Below are positions 17,942 through 24,724 of a stretch of 64,000 bases of DNA, one piece after another. Location of the stretch: the NCBI RefSeq assembly GCF_052060015.1, contig NZ_JBPODZ010000001.1, positions 372,001-436,000 of the forward strand, written 5' to 3'. The notes below the pieces were generated by a model that had not been told where the DNA came from, made no database searches, and saw only the letters and a list, made by a program, of their open reading frames with translations. The position numbers and the translations under genes were made by a program. The stretch is from Arhodomonas sp052060015. GTDB lineage: Bacteria; Pseudomonadota; Gammaproteobacteria; Nitrococcales; Nitrococcaceae. The stretch's first letter is position 1. Each line of letters begins with the position of its first letter.

Positions 17942-18752
17942 CGGGGGTATCCTCGCTCGCCTGGAGGCGTGCTTGGACGAGTGCGATCCGGAGCTCAAGG
18001 CGGAGGGCGCGGTGGCCCTGCGGGCGGACTGGTGCGCCGGTGCCCTTGCCATGCCGCCGCCGGATCCGCCGCCCCGGCCGGTGGGGCCACCGGGTCGCCC
18101 CGATCGCCCGGAGCTGGTCGCACCCTCGCGGGTACCGCGGCGGCGGCTGGGCAGCGAGGCGGGCCGCGCGGCACTGCTCCACGCCATCGCCCACATCGAG
18201 TTCAACGCCATCAACCTGGCCTTGGACGCGGCGTACCGTTTCCGGGGCATGCCGATGTCCTACTACGGTGACTGGCTCCGCGTGGCCGAGGATGAGGCCC
18301 GTCATTTCCGCATGCTCGGCACCCGCCTCGCGGAGCTGGGTTACGCCTACGGGGATTTCCCCGCCCACAACGGCCTCTGGGAAATGGCGGAGAAGACCGC
18401 GAGCGACGTCCTCGTCCGCATGGCCCTGGTGCCCCGCGTCCTGGAGGCGCGCGGCCTGGATGTCACGCCGGGCATGATTCGACGGCTGGAACAGGCCGGG
18501 GATGACGCCTCCGTCCGGGTGCTGCGGGTTATCCTCGACGAGGAGGTGGCCCATGTCGCCATCGGCTCGCGCTGGTTCGCCTGGGCCTGCGCTCGTCGCG
18601 GGTTGCAACCCGCCCGTGTCTTCCCCGAGCTGCTGCGGCGTTACATGAGCGGCCGCATCAAGGGGCCCTTCAATGCGGACGCCCGCCACCGCGCCGGTTT
18701 CACCGAGGCGGAGATGGCTGCCCTGCGTGCGCTGGACGGGGCGGGGGCGTGA
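17934..18752 (+). CDS. DUF455 ferritin-like protein
   Basis: 272 residues of the DUF455 family, which has a four-helix ferritin-like fold with a probable di-iron site. Candidate ligands are in LHAIAHIEFNAINLALDA, RVAEDEARHFRMLG and LDEEVAHVAIGSRWF. The function is not established; related proteins are sometimes called tRNA- or redox-related, which I would not assert. The N-terminal third is proline-rich (PPPDPPPRPVGPPG). It overlaps the kinase gene by 8 bases and ends 9 bases from the convergent rlmKL gene. Confidence 0.85.
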   Translation: MVDGGILARLEACLDECDPELKAEGAVALRADWCAGALAMPPPDPPPRPVGPPGRPDRPELVAPSRVPRRRLGSEAGRAALLHAIAHIEFNAINLALDAAYRFRGMPMSYYGDWLRVAEDEARHFRMLGTRLAELGYAYGDFPAHNGLWEMAEKTASDVLVRMALVPRVLEARGLDVTPGMIRRLEQAGDDASVRVLRVILDEEVAHVAIGSRWFAWACARRGLQPARVFPELLRRYMSGRIKGPFNADARHRAGFTEAEMAALRALDGAGA

Positions 18753-18761
18753 GCCACCGGC

Positions 18762-20948
18762 CTATTCGCGCTCCGCTGCAGCGGGCGCGCTGATGCGCCA
18801 GCAGCGGTGCGGGGGTACCTGGCGTCGATAGTCCGCAGGGACTGTCTGCCCGGTGATCTCGCGGATTCGCCCTCCTGGCACCTCAAGGCGTTCCGGATGG
18901 AATTGGAAGCGCCGGCGGTTGGTGGAGAAATAGAGGACTCCACCCGGGGCGAGGAGCCGGTAGGCGGCATCGATCAGTGCCGGATGATCGCGCTGGATGT
19001 CCAATTCCCCGGCGCCGTCCCGGGATCGGGACACCGAGGGCGGATCCAAGAGGACGATATCGTACTGCCGGCCCTTCTGCCGCGTCTCGATGAGCCACTG
19101 ACGGCAGTCGGCCCGGATGATCCGGTGGCCGGCGGGGTCGATGCCGTTGAGCTGCAGGTTATCCGCCAGCCAGCGCAGGTAGGGCCGCGAGAGGTCAATA
19201 CTGGTGGTGCGCGCCCCCGCCAGCGCAGCGTGGACCGTCGCCGTGCCGGTATAGCAGAAGAGGTTGAGGAAGCGTCGTCCGCCGGCCTCCGCGGCGATCC
19301 GCCGGCGCAGGGGCCGGTGATCGAGGAATATCCCGGTGTCCAGGCGCTCACCGAGCTCTACGCGCAGCTGGGCCGCGCCTTCACGGACCACCAGCGAGAT
19401 CGGCTCGGCGCCCTGGCGACCGTACTGGCTAGTACCGCGCCGGCGGCGACGGGTCTTCAGGATGACCGCCTCCGCCGGCACCTCGAAGACCTCGCGGACG
19501 GCGGCCAGTGCCTGCTCGCGACGGCGCGCCGCACGGCGCGGATTGATCTCTTCGGGGGGTGCATACTCGGCGATGTGGACGTAACGTCGATCGCTGTCTT
19601 CATTATCTTCGTAGAGATCGATGGCGAAGGCGTACTCGGGCAAATCGGCATCATAGACCCGATAGGCCCCAAGGTCCTCCCGCCGCGCCCATCGCCTGCG
19701 GTGCCGGAGGTTCTTGTGCAGGCGGTTGACCAAGGCCTGCGGCGGTGCCGCGGGGGGCGCCTCTTCGCGCGGGCGGGCGTCCGCGGCGATGGCGTAGATG
19801 CCCAGGCGTGCCGGCAGCCGCCCGTTGTGCAGGCGATAGATCCGCTCCGCGCGGAGCCCGAGCGCGGACAGCAGCCGGGCGTCGCCGGTAAAGACCGCCA
19901 CTCGCCATCCGGGCAGGATGCGGCGGGCCCGATCACCGATGTCCATGTACAGGCCTTCGATGGGCCGGTTGGTCTCGAGCCGCCACCCCCATGGAGGGTT
20001 GGTCACCATCAGGCCCGGCGGCTGCGGTGGCGGTCGGTCGCGCCCCTCCCAGGCCTGCACCCTGAAATCGATGAGCTCGGAGACCCCGGCACGGGCCGCA
20101 TTGGCGCGGGCGATGGCGACGGCGGCGGGATCGCTATCCGAGGCGAGCAGTCGGGGCGCCGAATCCCGGCCCGTTCGTGCCCGTTGCCGCGCCTGTGTCA
20201 ACAGGCGCTCTTGTGCCTCCGCGTCGAAGCCAAGCCAGTGGCTTAGCGCGGGCCCCTCCCGTCGAATCAGGCCCGGGGCGATATCGGCTGCCATTAGCGC
20301 CGCCTCGATGGCGAGTGTGCCGGAACCGCAGAACGGATCCAGGAACGTGCCACCCTCCGCCGCGATCGCCGGCCACCCCGCACGAAGCAGCAGGGCCGCG
20401 GCCAGGTTCTCCTTAAGCGGCGCATCCCGGGCACTGCTTCGGTAGCCCCGTCGGTGCAGGCTGGTGCCGGAGAGGTCCACCGAAGCGGTGGCCCGTTGCG
20501 CCGCCAGGCGGATATTGCAGCGGATTTCCGGCTCGGCTGGCCGCGCCTCGGGGGGTGGTAGTCCAAGATCGGTGAACCGCGCGCGAATGGCATCTTTACT
20601 CAGGCGCGCGCTGTAGCGGCTGTCCCGGAGCACTGCGTTGTGGCCGACGAAATCCACCGCGAAGGGGATCCCCGTGGGCAGGTGACGCTCCCAGGGCAGC
20701 GCGCGCAATGACTCGAACAGCGCATCGGCGTTGGGCGCCGGGCCCTCGCCGATCGTCGCCAATAGCCGTGAGGCCAGCCGGGACCAAAGCAGTACCCGCT
20801 GCGCCGTCTCCGCATCGCCGTGCCATGCCACCCCCGCTCGGGTCGGCCGTGGCTCGTGCGCCCCCAGGGCGCTGAGCTCGCTGGTGAGCAACTCCTCGAG
20901 TTGGACGGGAACAGTGGCAAAAAAGGGGATATCATCTCTTTTCGTCAT
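18762..20948 (-). CDS. rlmKL: Bifunctional 23S rRNA methyltransferase RlmKL
   Basis: Methylates G2445 (N2, RlmL half) and G2069 (N7, RlmK half) of 23S rRNA. It has 728 residues starting MTKRDDIPFFATVPVQLEEL. A THUMP domain covers about 45-155. The RlmL SAM site is FLDPFCGSGTLAIEAALMA near 205, with NPPWGWRLE as the catalytic loop. The RlmK half has FLNLFCYTGTATVHAALAGA near 560 and VLLDPPSVSRS. The catalytic loop reads NPPW; the family norm is NPPY. An aromatic residue is kept, so activity is likely. Confidence 0.96.
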   Translation of the reverse strand: MTKRDDIPFFATVPVQLEELLTSELSALGAHEPRPTRAGVAWHGDAETAQRVLLWSRLASRLLATIGEGPAPNADALFESLRALPWERHLPTGIPFAVDFVGHNAVLRDSRYSARLSKDAIRARFTDLGLPPPEARPAEPEIRCNIRLAAQRATASVDLSGTSLHRRGYRSSARDAPLKENLAAALLLRAGWPAIAAEGGTFLDPFCGSGTLAIEAALMAADIAPGLIRREGPALSHWLGFDAEAQERLLTQARQRARTGRDSAPRLLASDSDPAAVAIARANAARAGVSELIDFRVQAWEGRDRPPPQPPGLMVTNPPWGWRLETNRPIEGLYMDIGDRARRILPGWRVAVFTGDARLLSALGLRAERIYRLHNGRLPARLGIYAIAADARPREEAPPAAPPQALVNRLHKNLRHRRRWARREDLGAYRVYDADLPEYAFAIDLYEDNEDSDRRYVHIAEYAPPEEINPRRAARRREQALAAVREVFEVPAEAVILKTRRRRRGTSQYGRQGAEPISLVVREGAAQLRVELGERLDTGIFLDHRPLRRRIAAEAGGRRFLNLFCYTGTATVHAALAGARTTSIDLSRPYLRWLADNLQLNGIDPAGHRIIRADCRQWLIETRQKGRQYDIVLLDPPSVSRSRDGAGELDIQRDHPALIDAAYRLLAPGGVLYFSTNRRRFQFHPERLEVPGGRIREITGQTVPADYRRQVPPHRCWRISAPAAAERE

Positions 20949-21260
20949 CGAATTCGCGGCATCTTCTGTTCCGAGACCGGCGGGCCCGGCTTTGCGGGTT
21001 GACGGATGCCCGTGGGGCGACTACTCGGTACACGGGACGCCCGTCGCGTCGCTCGCCGCCGGCCTCCGGTGGTTGGCATCAGGGCAGGAAATTGGTTAGC
21101 CTGAATTTGGGCGATAGTTTAATTGATAACGTCTATTGCGTTGAGGGGCAGCACGCAACGACGGGGCTATGTTGGATGATTGGAGTGCAGTGCCGCCGGC
21201 ATCTTTGTGTGCTGACTCGCCTACAATGAATCCGAAGACAGACAAAGGGCGACAGACCGC
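20949..21260. other. Divergent intergenic region rlmKL / proV
   Basis: No gene seen. It must hold the promoters for rlmKL (- strand) and the proVWX operon (+ strand). Its middle part (about 21085-21140) is markedly more AT-rich than its surroundings. A TACAAT lies 34 bases before the proV start and is listed separately. No strong matching -35 was found. Confidence 0.6.
21222..21227 (+). promoter_or_regulatory. Candidate -10 element for proVWX
   Basis: TACAAT matches the sigma-70 -10 consensus at five of six bases, 34 bases upstream of the proV ATG. The expected -35 position does not resemble TTGACA, so an activator or an alternative sigma factor may be involved, as is common for osmotically induced uptake genes. 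Confidence 0.35.
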
Positions 21261-22454
21261 ATGACCGACAAGATAGTGGTCGAGGATCTCTACAAGGTCT
21301 TCGGCCCTGATCCGGAGGAAGGGTTACGCCTGCTGGACCAGGGCCTCGACAAGGATGAGATCTTCGAGAAGACCGGCAATACCGTCGGGGTTCAGGAGGC
21401 AAGCTTCTCCATCCAGGAGGGCGAGATCTTCGTCATCATGGGGCTGTCGGGTTCCGGCAAGTCCACCATGGTCCGGATGCTCAACCGCCTCATTGAGCCC
21501 ACCGCCGGTAAGGTCTATGTCGACGGCCAAGATGTGACCGCCATGAAGAAGGCGGATCTCATCAACCTGCGCCGCCACGACATGAGCATGGTGTTCCAGT
21601 CCTTCGCGCTGATGCCGCACCGCACGGTGCTCCAGAACGCCGCCTTCGGCCTGGAGGTGGCTGGGGTGGAGCGCGCCGAGCGCGAGGAGAAGGCCATGAA
21701 GGCGCTCGAGCAGGTGGGCCTGAAGGCCAACGCCAACAGCTATCCCGATGAGCTCTCCGGTGGCATGCAGCAGCGCGTCGGCTTGGCGCGTGCGCTGGCG
21801 ATCGGCGGGTCCATAATGCTTATGGACGAGGCCTTCTCGGCGTTGGACCCGCTGATCCGCACGGAGATGCAGGACGAGCTGCTGGCGCTGCAGCAGCACA
21901 GCAAGCGGACGGTGGTCTTCATCTCCCACGACCTGGACGAGGCCATGCGCATCGGCGACCGTATCGCCATCATGCAGGGTGGCGCCGTGGTGCAGGTGGG
22001 CACGCCGGAGGAGATCGTCTCCAATCCAGCGAATGACTACGTGCGTTCGTTCTTCTACGGCGTCGACGTGAGCCAGGTATTTACCGCCGGCGATATCGCC
22101 ACCCGCAAGCAAGTGACGGTGTTCGAGCGCCCAGGGGTGAGCGTTCGTGCCGCCCTGGATCGGCTCCGCCAGCACGAGCGGGAGTTCGCCGTGGTGATCA
22201 GCCCGGAGCACAAGTACCAGGGCACGGTCAGCCTGGACTCCCTCAAGGCCCAGCTCGAGCACGATGGCGAGCCGAAGTACGCCGATGCCTACCTGCAGGA
22301 GGTCGAGGCGGTCGGGGACGACACGCCCCTGCACGAGGTGCTCGGCAAGGTGGCCGCCAGCCGCTGGCCGGTGCCGGTGGTGGATGAAAACGGCGTGTTC
22401 GTGGGCAGCATCTCCAAGACCGCCCTCCTGCAAACCCTCGACCGGACGGGGTAA
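21261..22454 (+). CDS. proV: Glycine betaine/proline-betaine ABC transporter ATP-binding protein (ProV)
   Basis: ATPase of a quaternary-amine importer used for osmoprotection. It has 397 residues. Walker A is GLSGSGKSTMVRMLNRLIEP near residue 61. The signature LSGGMQQRVGLARAL is near 166, followed by Walker B (IMLMDEAFSALDP) and the switch His. The C-terminal third (about 280-390) is a pair of CBS motifs, which in OpuA-type transporters sense ionic strength. The N-terminal extension (YKVFGPDPEEGLRLLDQG) is typical of ProV. It is followed after 6 bases by proW. Confidence 0.96.
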   Translation: MTDKIVVEDLYKVFGPDPEEGLRLLDQGLDKDEIFEKTGNTVGVQEASFSIQEGEIFVIMGLSGSGKSTMVRMLNRLIEPTAGKVYVDGQDVTAMKKADLINLRRHDMSMVFQSFALMPHRTVLQNAAFGLEVAGVERAEREEKAMKALEQVGLKANANSYPDELSGGMQQRVGLARALAIGGSIMLMDEAFSALDPLIRTEMQDELLALQQHSKRTVVFISHDLDEAMRIGDRIAIMQGGAVVQVGTPEEIVSNPANDYVRSFFYGVDVSQVFTAGDIATRKQVTVFERPGVSVRAALDRLRQHEREFAVVISPEHKYQGTVSLDSLKAQLEHDGEPKYADAYLQEVEAVGDDTPLHEVLGKVAASRWPVPVVDENGVFVGSISKTALLQTLDRTG

Positions 22455-22460
22455 ACGGAC

Positions 22461-23303
22461 ATGGCACTGTTTGCGGAAGACTTCAGCCTGCCGATCGGCG
22501 ATTACGTCGAGGCGGGCGTCGACTGGATCCAAGACAACCTGGCCGGCGTGCTGGACGGCATCGCGGGGGTGATCGGCTTCCTGGCCAACGGTTTGGAAGA
22601 CATCCTGATGTTCGTCCCCCCCGAGCTGCTGGCGCTTGTCATCGTCGCCTTCTCCTTCTGGCGCGTGGGCTGGCGTTTCGGCGTGTTCGCCCTTGTGGCG
22701 ATGCTGATCATCCTGGGCATGGATCTCTGGCGCGAGACCGTGCAGACGCTGTCCCTGGTGCTGGCCTCAAGCCTGGTGGCCCTGGTCATCGGGATTCCCC
22801 TTGGGATCGCCATGGCGAGGAGCGATATCGTCGAGCAGATCATCCGGCCGGTGCTCGATTTCATGCAGACCATGCCGGCCTTTGTCTACCTGATCCCGGC
22901 GGCGATCTTCTTCGGCCTCGGCACGGTACCCGGGACCATCGCCACGGTGATCTTCGCCATGCCGCCGGTGGTACGCCTGACCAACCTGGGCATCCGCCAG
23001 GTCAGCAAGGAGAAGGTGGAGGCCGGGCTCGCCTTCGGCTGTACGGATCGACAGCTGCTCCTGAAGGTGCAGATCCCGCTGGCCAAGCCCTCGATCATGG
23101 CGGGCATCAACCAAACCATCATGCTGGCCTTGTCCATGGTGGTCATCGCCTCCATGATTGGTGCAGGGGGGCTCGGCAATACCGTGCTCACCGGCATCCA
23201 GCGACTGAACGTCGGGCTCGGTTTCGAGGGGGGGCTGGGCGTAGTGATCCTCGCCATCCTGCTCGATCGCATCACCCAGAGCTTCGGTCAGGGCCGGAAA
23301 TGA
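22461..23303 (+). CDS. proW: Glycine betaine/proline-betaine ABC transporter permease (ProW)
   Basis: Membrane subunit of the ProVWX importer. It has 280 residues with six or seven hydrophobic segments. The EAA loop contacting the ATPase is in KVEAGLAFGCTDRQLL. The segment RPVLDFMQTMPAFVYLIP is characteristic of ProW/OpuAB. The hydrophilic N-terminus (LPIGDYVEAGVDWIQDNL) is a shorter form of the E. coli ProW tail. Separated from proX by 83 bases that contain a hairpin. Confidence 0.95.
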   Translation: MALFAEDFSLPIGDYVEAGVDWIQDNLAGVLDGIAGVIGFLANGLEDILMFVPPELLALVIVAFSFWRVGWRFGVFALVAMLIILGMDLWRETVQTLSLVLASSLVALVIGIPLGIAMARSDIVEQIIRPVLDFMQTMPAFVYLIPAAIFFGLGTVPGTIATVIFAMPPVVRLTNLGIRQVSKEKVEAGLAFGCTDRQLLLKVQIPLAKPSIMAGINQTIMLALSMVVIASMIGAGGLGNTVLTGIQRLNVGLGFEGGLGVVILAILLDRITQSFGQGRK

Positions 23304-23313
23304 TCACCCATCG

Positions 23314-23346
23314 TGGCGGGAAATGCGTTGCAGCGCCGTCCCGCCA
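23314..23346 (+). promoter_or_regulatory. Intercistronic hairpin between proW and proX
   Basis: Arms TGGCGGGA (23314-23321) and TCCCGCCA (23339-23346) pair perfectly around a 17-base loop, 11 bases after the proW stop. No T-run follows. It is placed to protect the proVW mRNA or to allow unequal expression of the abundant binding protein. The function is inferred from position. Confidence 0.5.
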
Positions 23347-23386
23347 AACAACGCAGTAACAATGACAGCAGAAGAGGAGAGCAAAC

Positions 23387-24268
23387 ATGCTCGGTAAGAC
23401 CTCGAAGTTCCTCGCAACCACCGTACTGGGCCTCGGCCTTGCCACCGGCGCCCAGGCCCAATCCGATGATCCGGTGCGTATCGGCTGGACCGCCTGGTCC
23501 GATGCGGAGTTCGTCACCAAGCTCGCCGCCAATGTGATCGAGAATCGCCTCGGCCGGGACGTGGAGCTGGTGCAGACGGATATCGCCCCGCAGTACCAGG
23601 GTGTGGCCGAGGGCGACATCGATGTAATGCTCATGTCCTGGCAGCCCGGCACCCACTCCGACTACCTCGATCAGGTCAACAGCGACGGCGTCAAGGCGGT
23701 CAACTTGGGGCTGCTCTACGGCTATGCCCGGCTGGGCTGGGCGGTACCGGACTACATCCCCGAGGAGGAGGTCAGCTCCATCGAGGACCTCAAGAAGGAC
23801 AGCGTTCGCGAGAACCTCGACGGCACCATCACGGGTATCGACCCGGGCGCCGGCCTGATGCGCCTGTCCAATGAAACCATCGAGGAGTATGGCCTGGACT
23901 ATGACCTCCAGTCCTCCAGCGGTGCCGGCATGACGGCGGCCTTGGACCGCGCCATCAACCGCGACGAGTGGATCGTGGTCACCGCCTGGAGCCCGCACTG
24001 GATGTTCGGTGCCTATGATCTGCGCTATCTGGAGGATCCGGAGGGCACCCTCGGCAGCTATGAGCGCATCCATGCGTTCGCCAACGTGGGCTTCTACCAG
24101 GAGAACCCGGAGGTGGCGATGACGCTGTCCCGCATGCAGTTGCCGCTCGCCGACCTTGAGGCGGCGATGTTCAACGCCCAGGAGGGCTCCTACGAGGACG
24201 CCGTGGCGCAGTACATCGAGGATAATCCGGCCCGAGTCGAGTATTGGGTCACCGGCGAGCTCGACTAA
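23387..24268 (+). CDS. proX: Glycine betaine/proline-betaine substrate-binding protein (ProX)
   Basis: Periplasmic binding protein of the ProVWX importer, OpuAC family. It has 293 residues with a Sec signal peptide cut after AQA (residues 1-24, LGLGLATGAQA). Mature domain segments are RIGWTAWSDAEFVTKLAANV, ADIDVMLMSWQPG-like residues and TAWSPHWMFGAYDLRYLEDP. The tryptophans in these are of the kind that form the aromatic cage for quaternary amines. A good GAGGAGAG ribosome site precedes the ATG. Confidence 0.94.
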   Translation: MLGKTSKFLATTVLGLGLATGAQAQSDDPVRIGWTAWSDAEFVTKLAANVIENRLGRDVELVQTDIAPQYQGVAEGDIDVMLMSWQPGTHSDYLDQVNSDGVKAVNLGLLYGYARLGWAVPDYIPEEEVSSIEDLKKDSVRENLDGTITGIDPGAGLMRLSNETIEEYGLDYDLQSSSGAGMTAALDRAINRDEWIVVTAWSPHWMFGAYDLRYLEDPEGTLGSYERIHAFANVGFYQENPEVAMTLSRMQLPLADLEAAMFNAQEGSYEDAVAQYIEDNPARVEYWVTGELD

Positions 24269-24314
24269 GGCGCAGCGTCGAACGACCGGGACCGGCCTAG
24301 GCGCTGGTCGGTAA

Positions 24315-24341
24315 AAAAACCCCGCCCCCGGCGGGGTTTTT
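24315..24341 (+). terminator. Intrinsic terminator after proX
   Basis: Arms AAAAACCCCGC (24315-24325) and GCGGGGTTTTT (24331-24341) pair perfectly around a 5-base loop. T continues to 24344. The A-run on the left would serve the opposite strand too. It closes the proVWX operon 47 bases after proX. Confidence 0.92.
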
Positions 24342-24381
24342 TTTGTAGCGCACGGTAGGCGCCAGGCTGGGGCGGGCAGTA

Positions 24382-24395
24382 GAATGCCGGCATTC
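24382..24395. promoter_or_regulatory. 14-bp perfect palindrome ahead of the Lrp-like gene
   Basis: GAATGCC/GGCATTC forms a perfect 14-bp palindrome. It overlaps a possible -10 (TAGAAT, 24380-24385) and lies 35 bases upstream of the Lrp-domain gene. This is where an operator would sit. No -35 was recognised. Confidence 0.35.
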
Positions 24396-24429
24396 ATGGC
24401 GCCCACGACGGGCAAAGGAGAGTCGGGTC

Positions 24430-24705
24430 ATGGTTACAGCGATCGTACTGCTCAACGCGGCCCGCGGGCGGGTCAATGAGGTCGCCGGCGAGCTGGCCGA
24501 TATCGAGGGGATATCCGAGGTCTATTCGGTCGGTGGGCGTTATGATCTGGTGGTCATCATCCGTGTGCCGAGTAACGAGGCCCTGGCCGAGTTGGTCACC
24601 GAGCGGATGCAGACACTGACCGATATCGAGGAGACCGAGACACTGATCGCCTTCCGGGCCCAGAGTCGCCACGACCTGGAGAGCATGTTCAGCATCGGCC
24701 TGTAG
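24430..24705 (+). CDS. Stand-alone Lrp/AsnC ligand-binding domain (RAM) protein
   Basis: 91 residues forming only the effector-binding/oligomerisation domain of Lrp/AsnC regulators (FLVNAARG-type start, VYSVGGRYDLVVIIRVPS). The helix-turn-helix is absent. Such stand-alone domains bind amino acids or related ligands and can form oligomers with full-length Lrp proteins. An AAGGAG ribosome site precedes the ATG by 9 bases. It lies between the proX terminator and the DUF349 gene, 19 bases upstream of the latter. Confidence 0.88.
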   Translation: MVTAIVLLNAARGRVNEVAGELADIEGISEVYSVGGRYDLVVIIRVPSNEALAELVTERMQTLTDIEETETLIAFRAQSRHDLESMFSIGL

Positions 24706-24724
24706 TAAACGGGGGTCGAGGCGC

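Noticed and set aside
18807..20246. 479-codon open frame on the + strand inside rlmKL
   Set aside because: Antisense to a well supported methyltransferase gene; Arg/Gly/Ala-rich with no motif.
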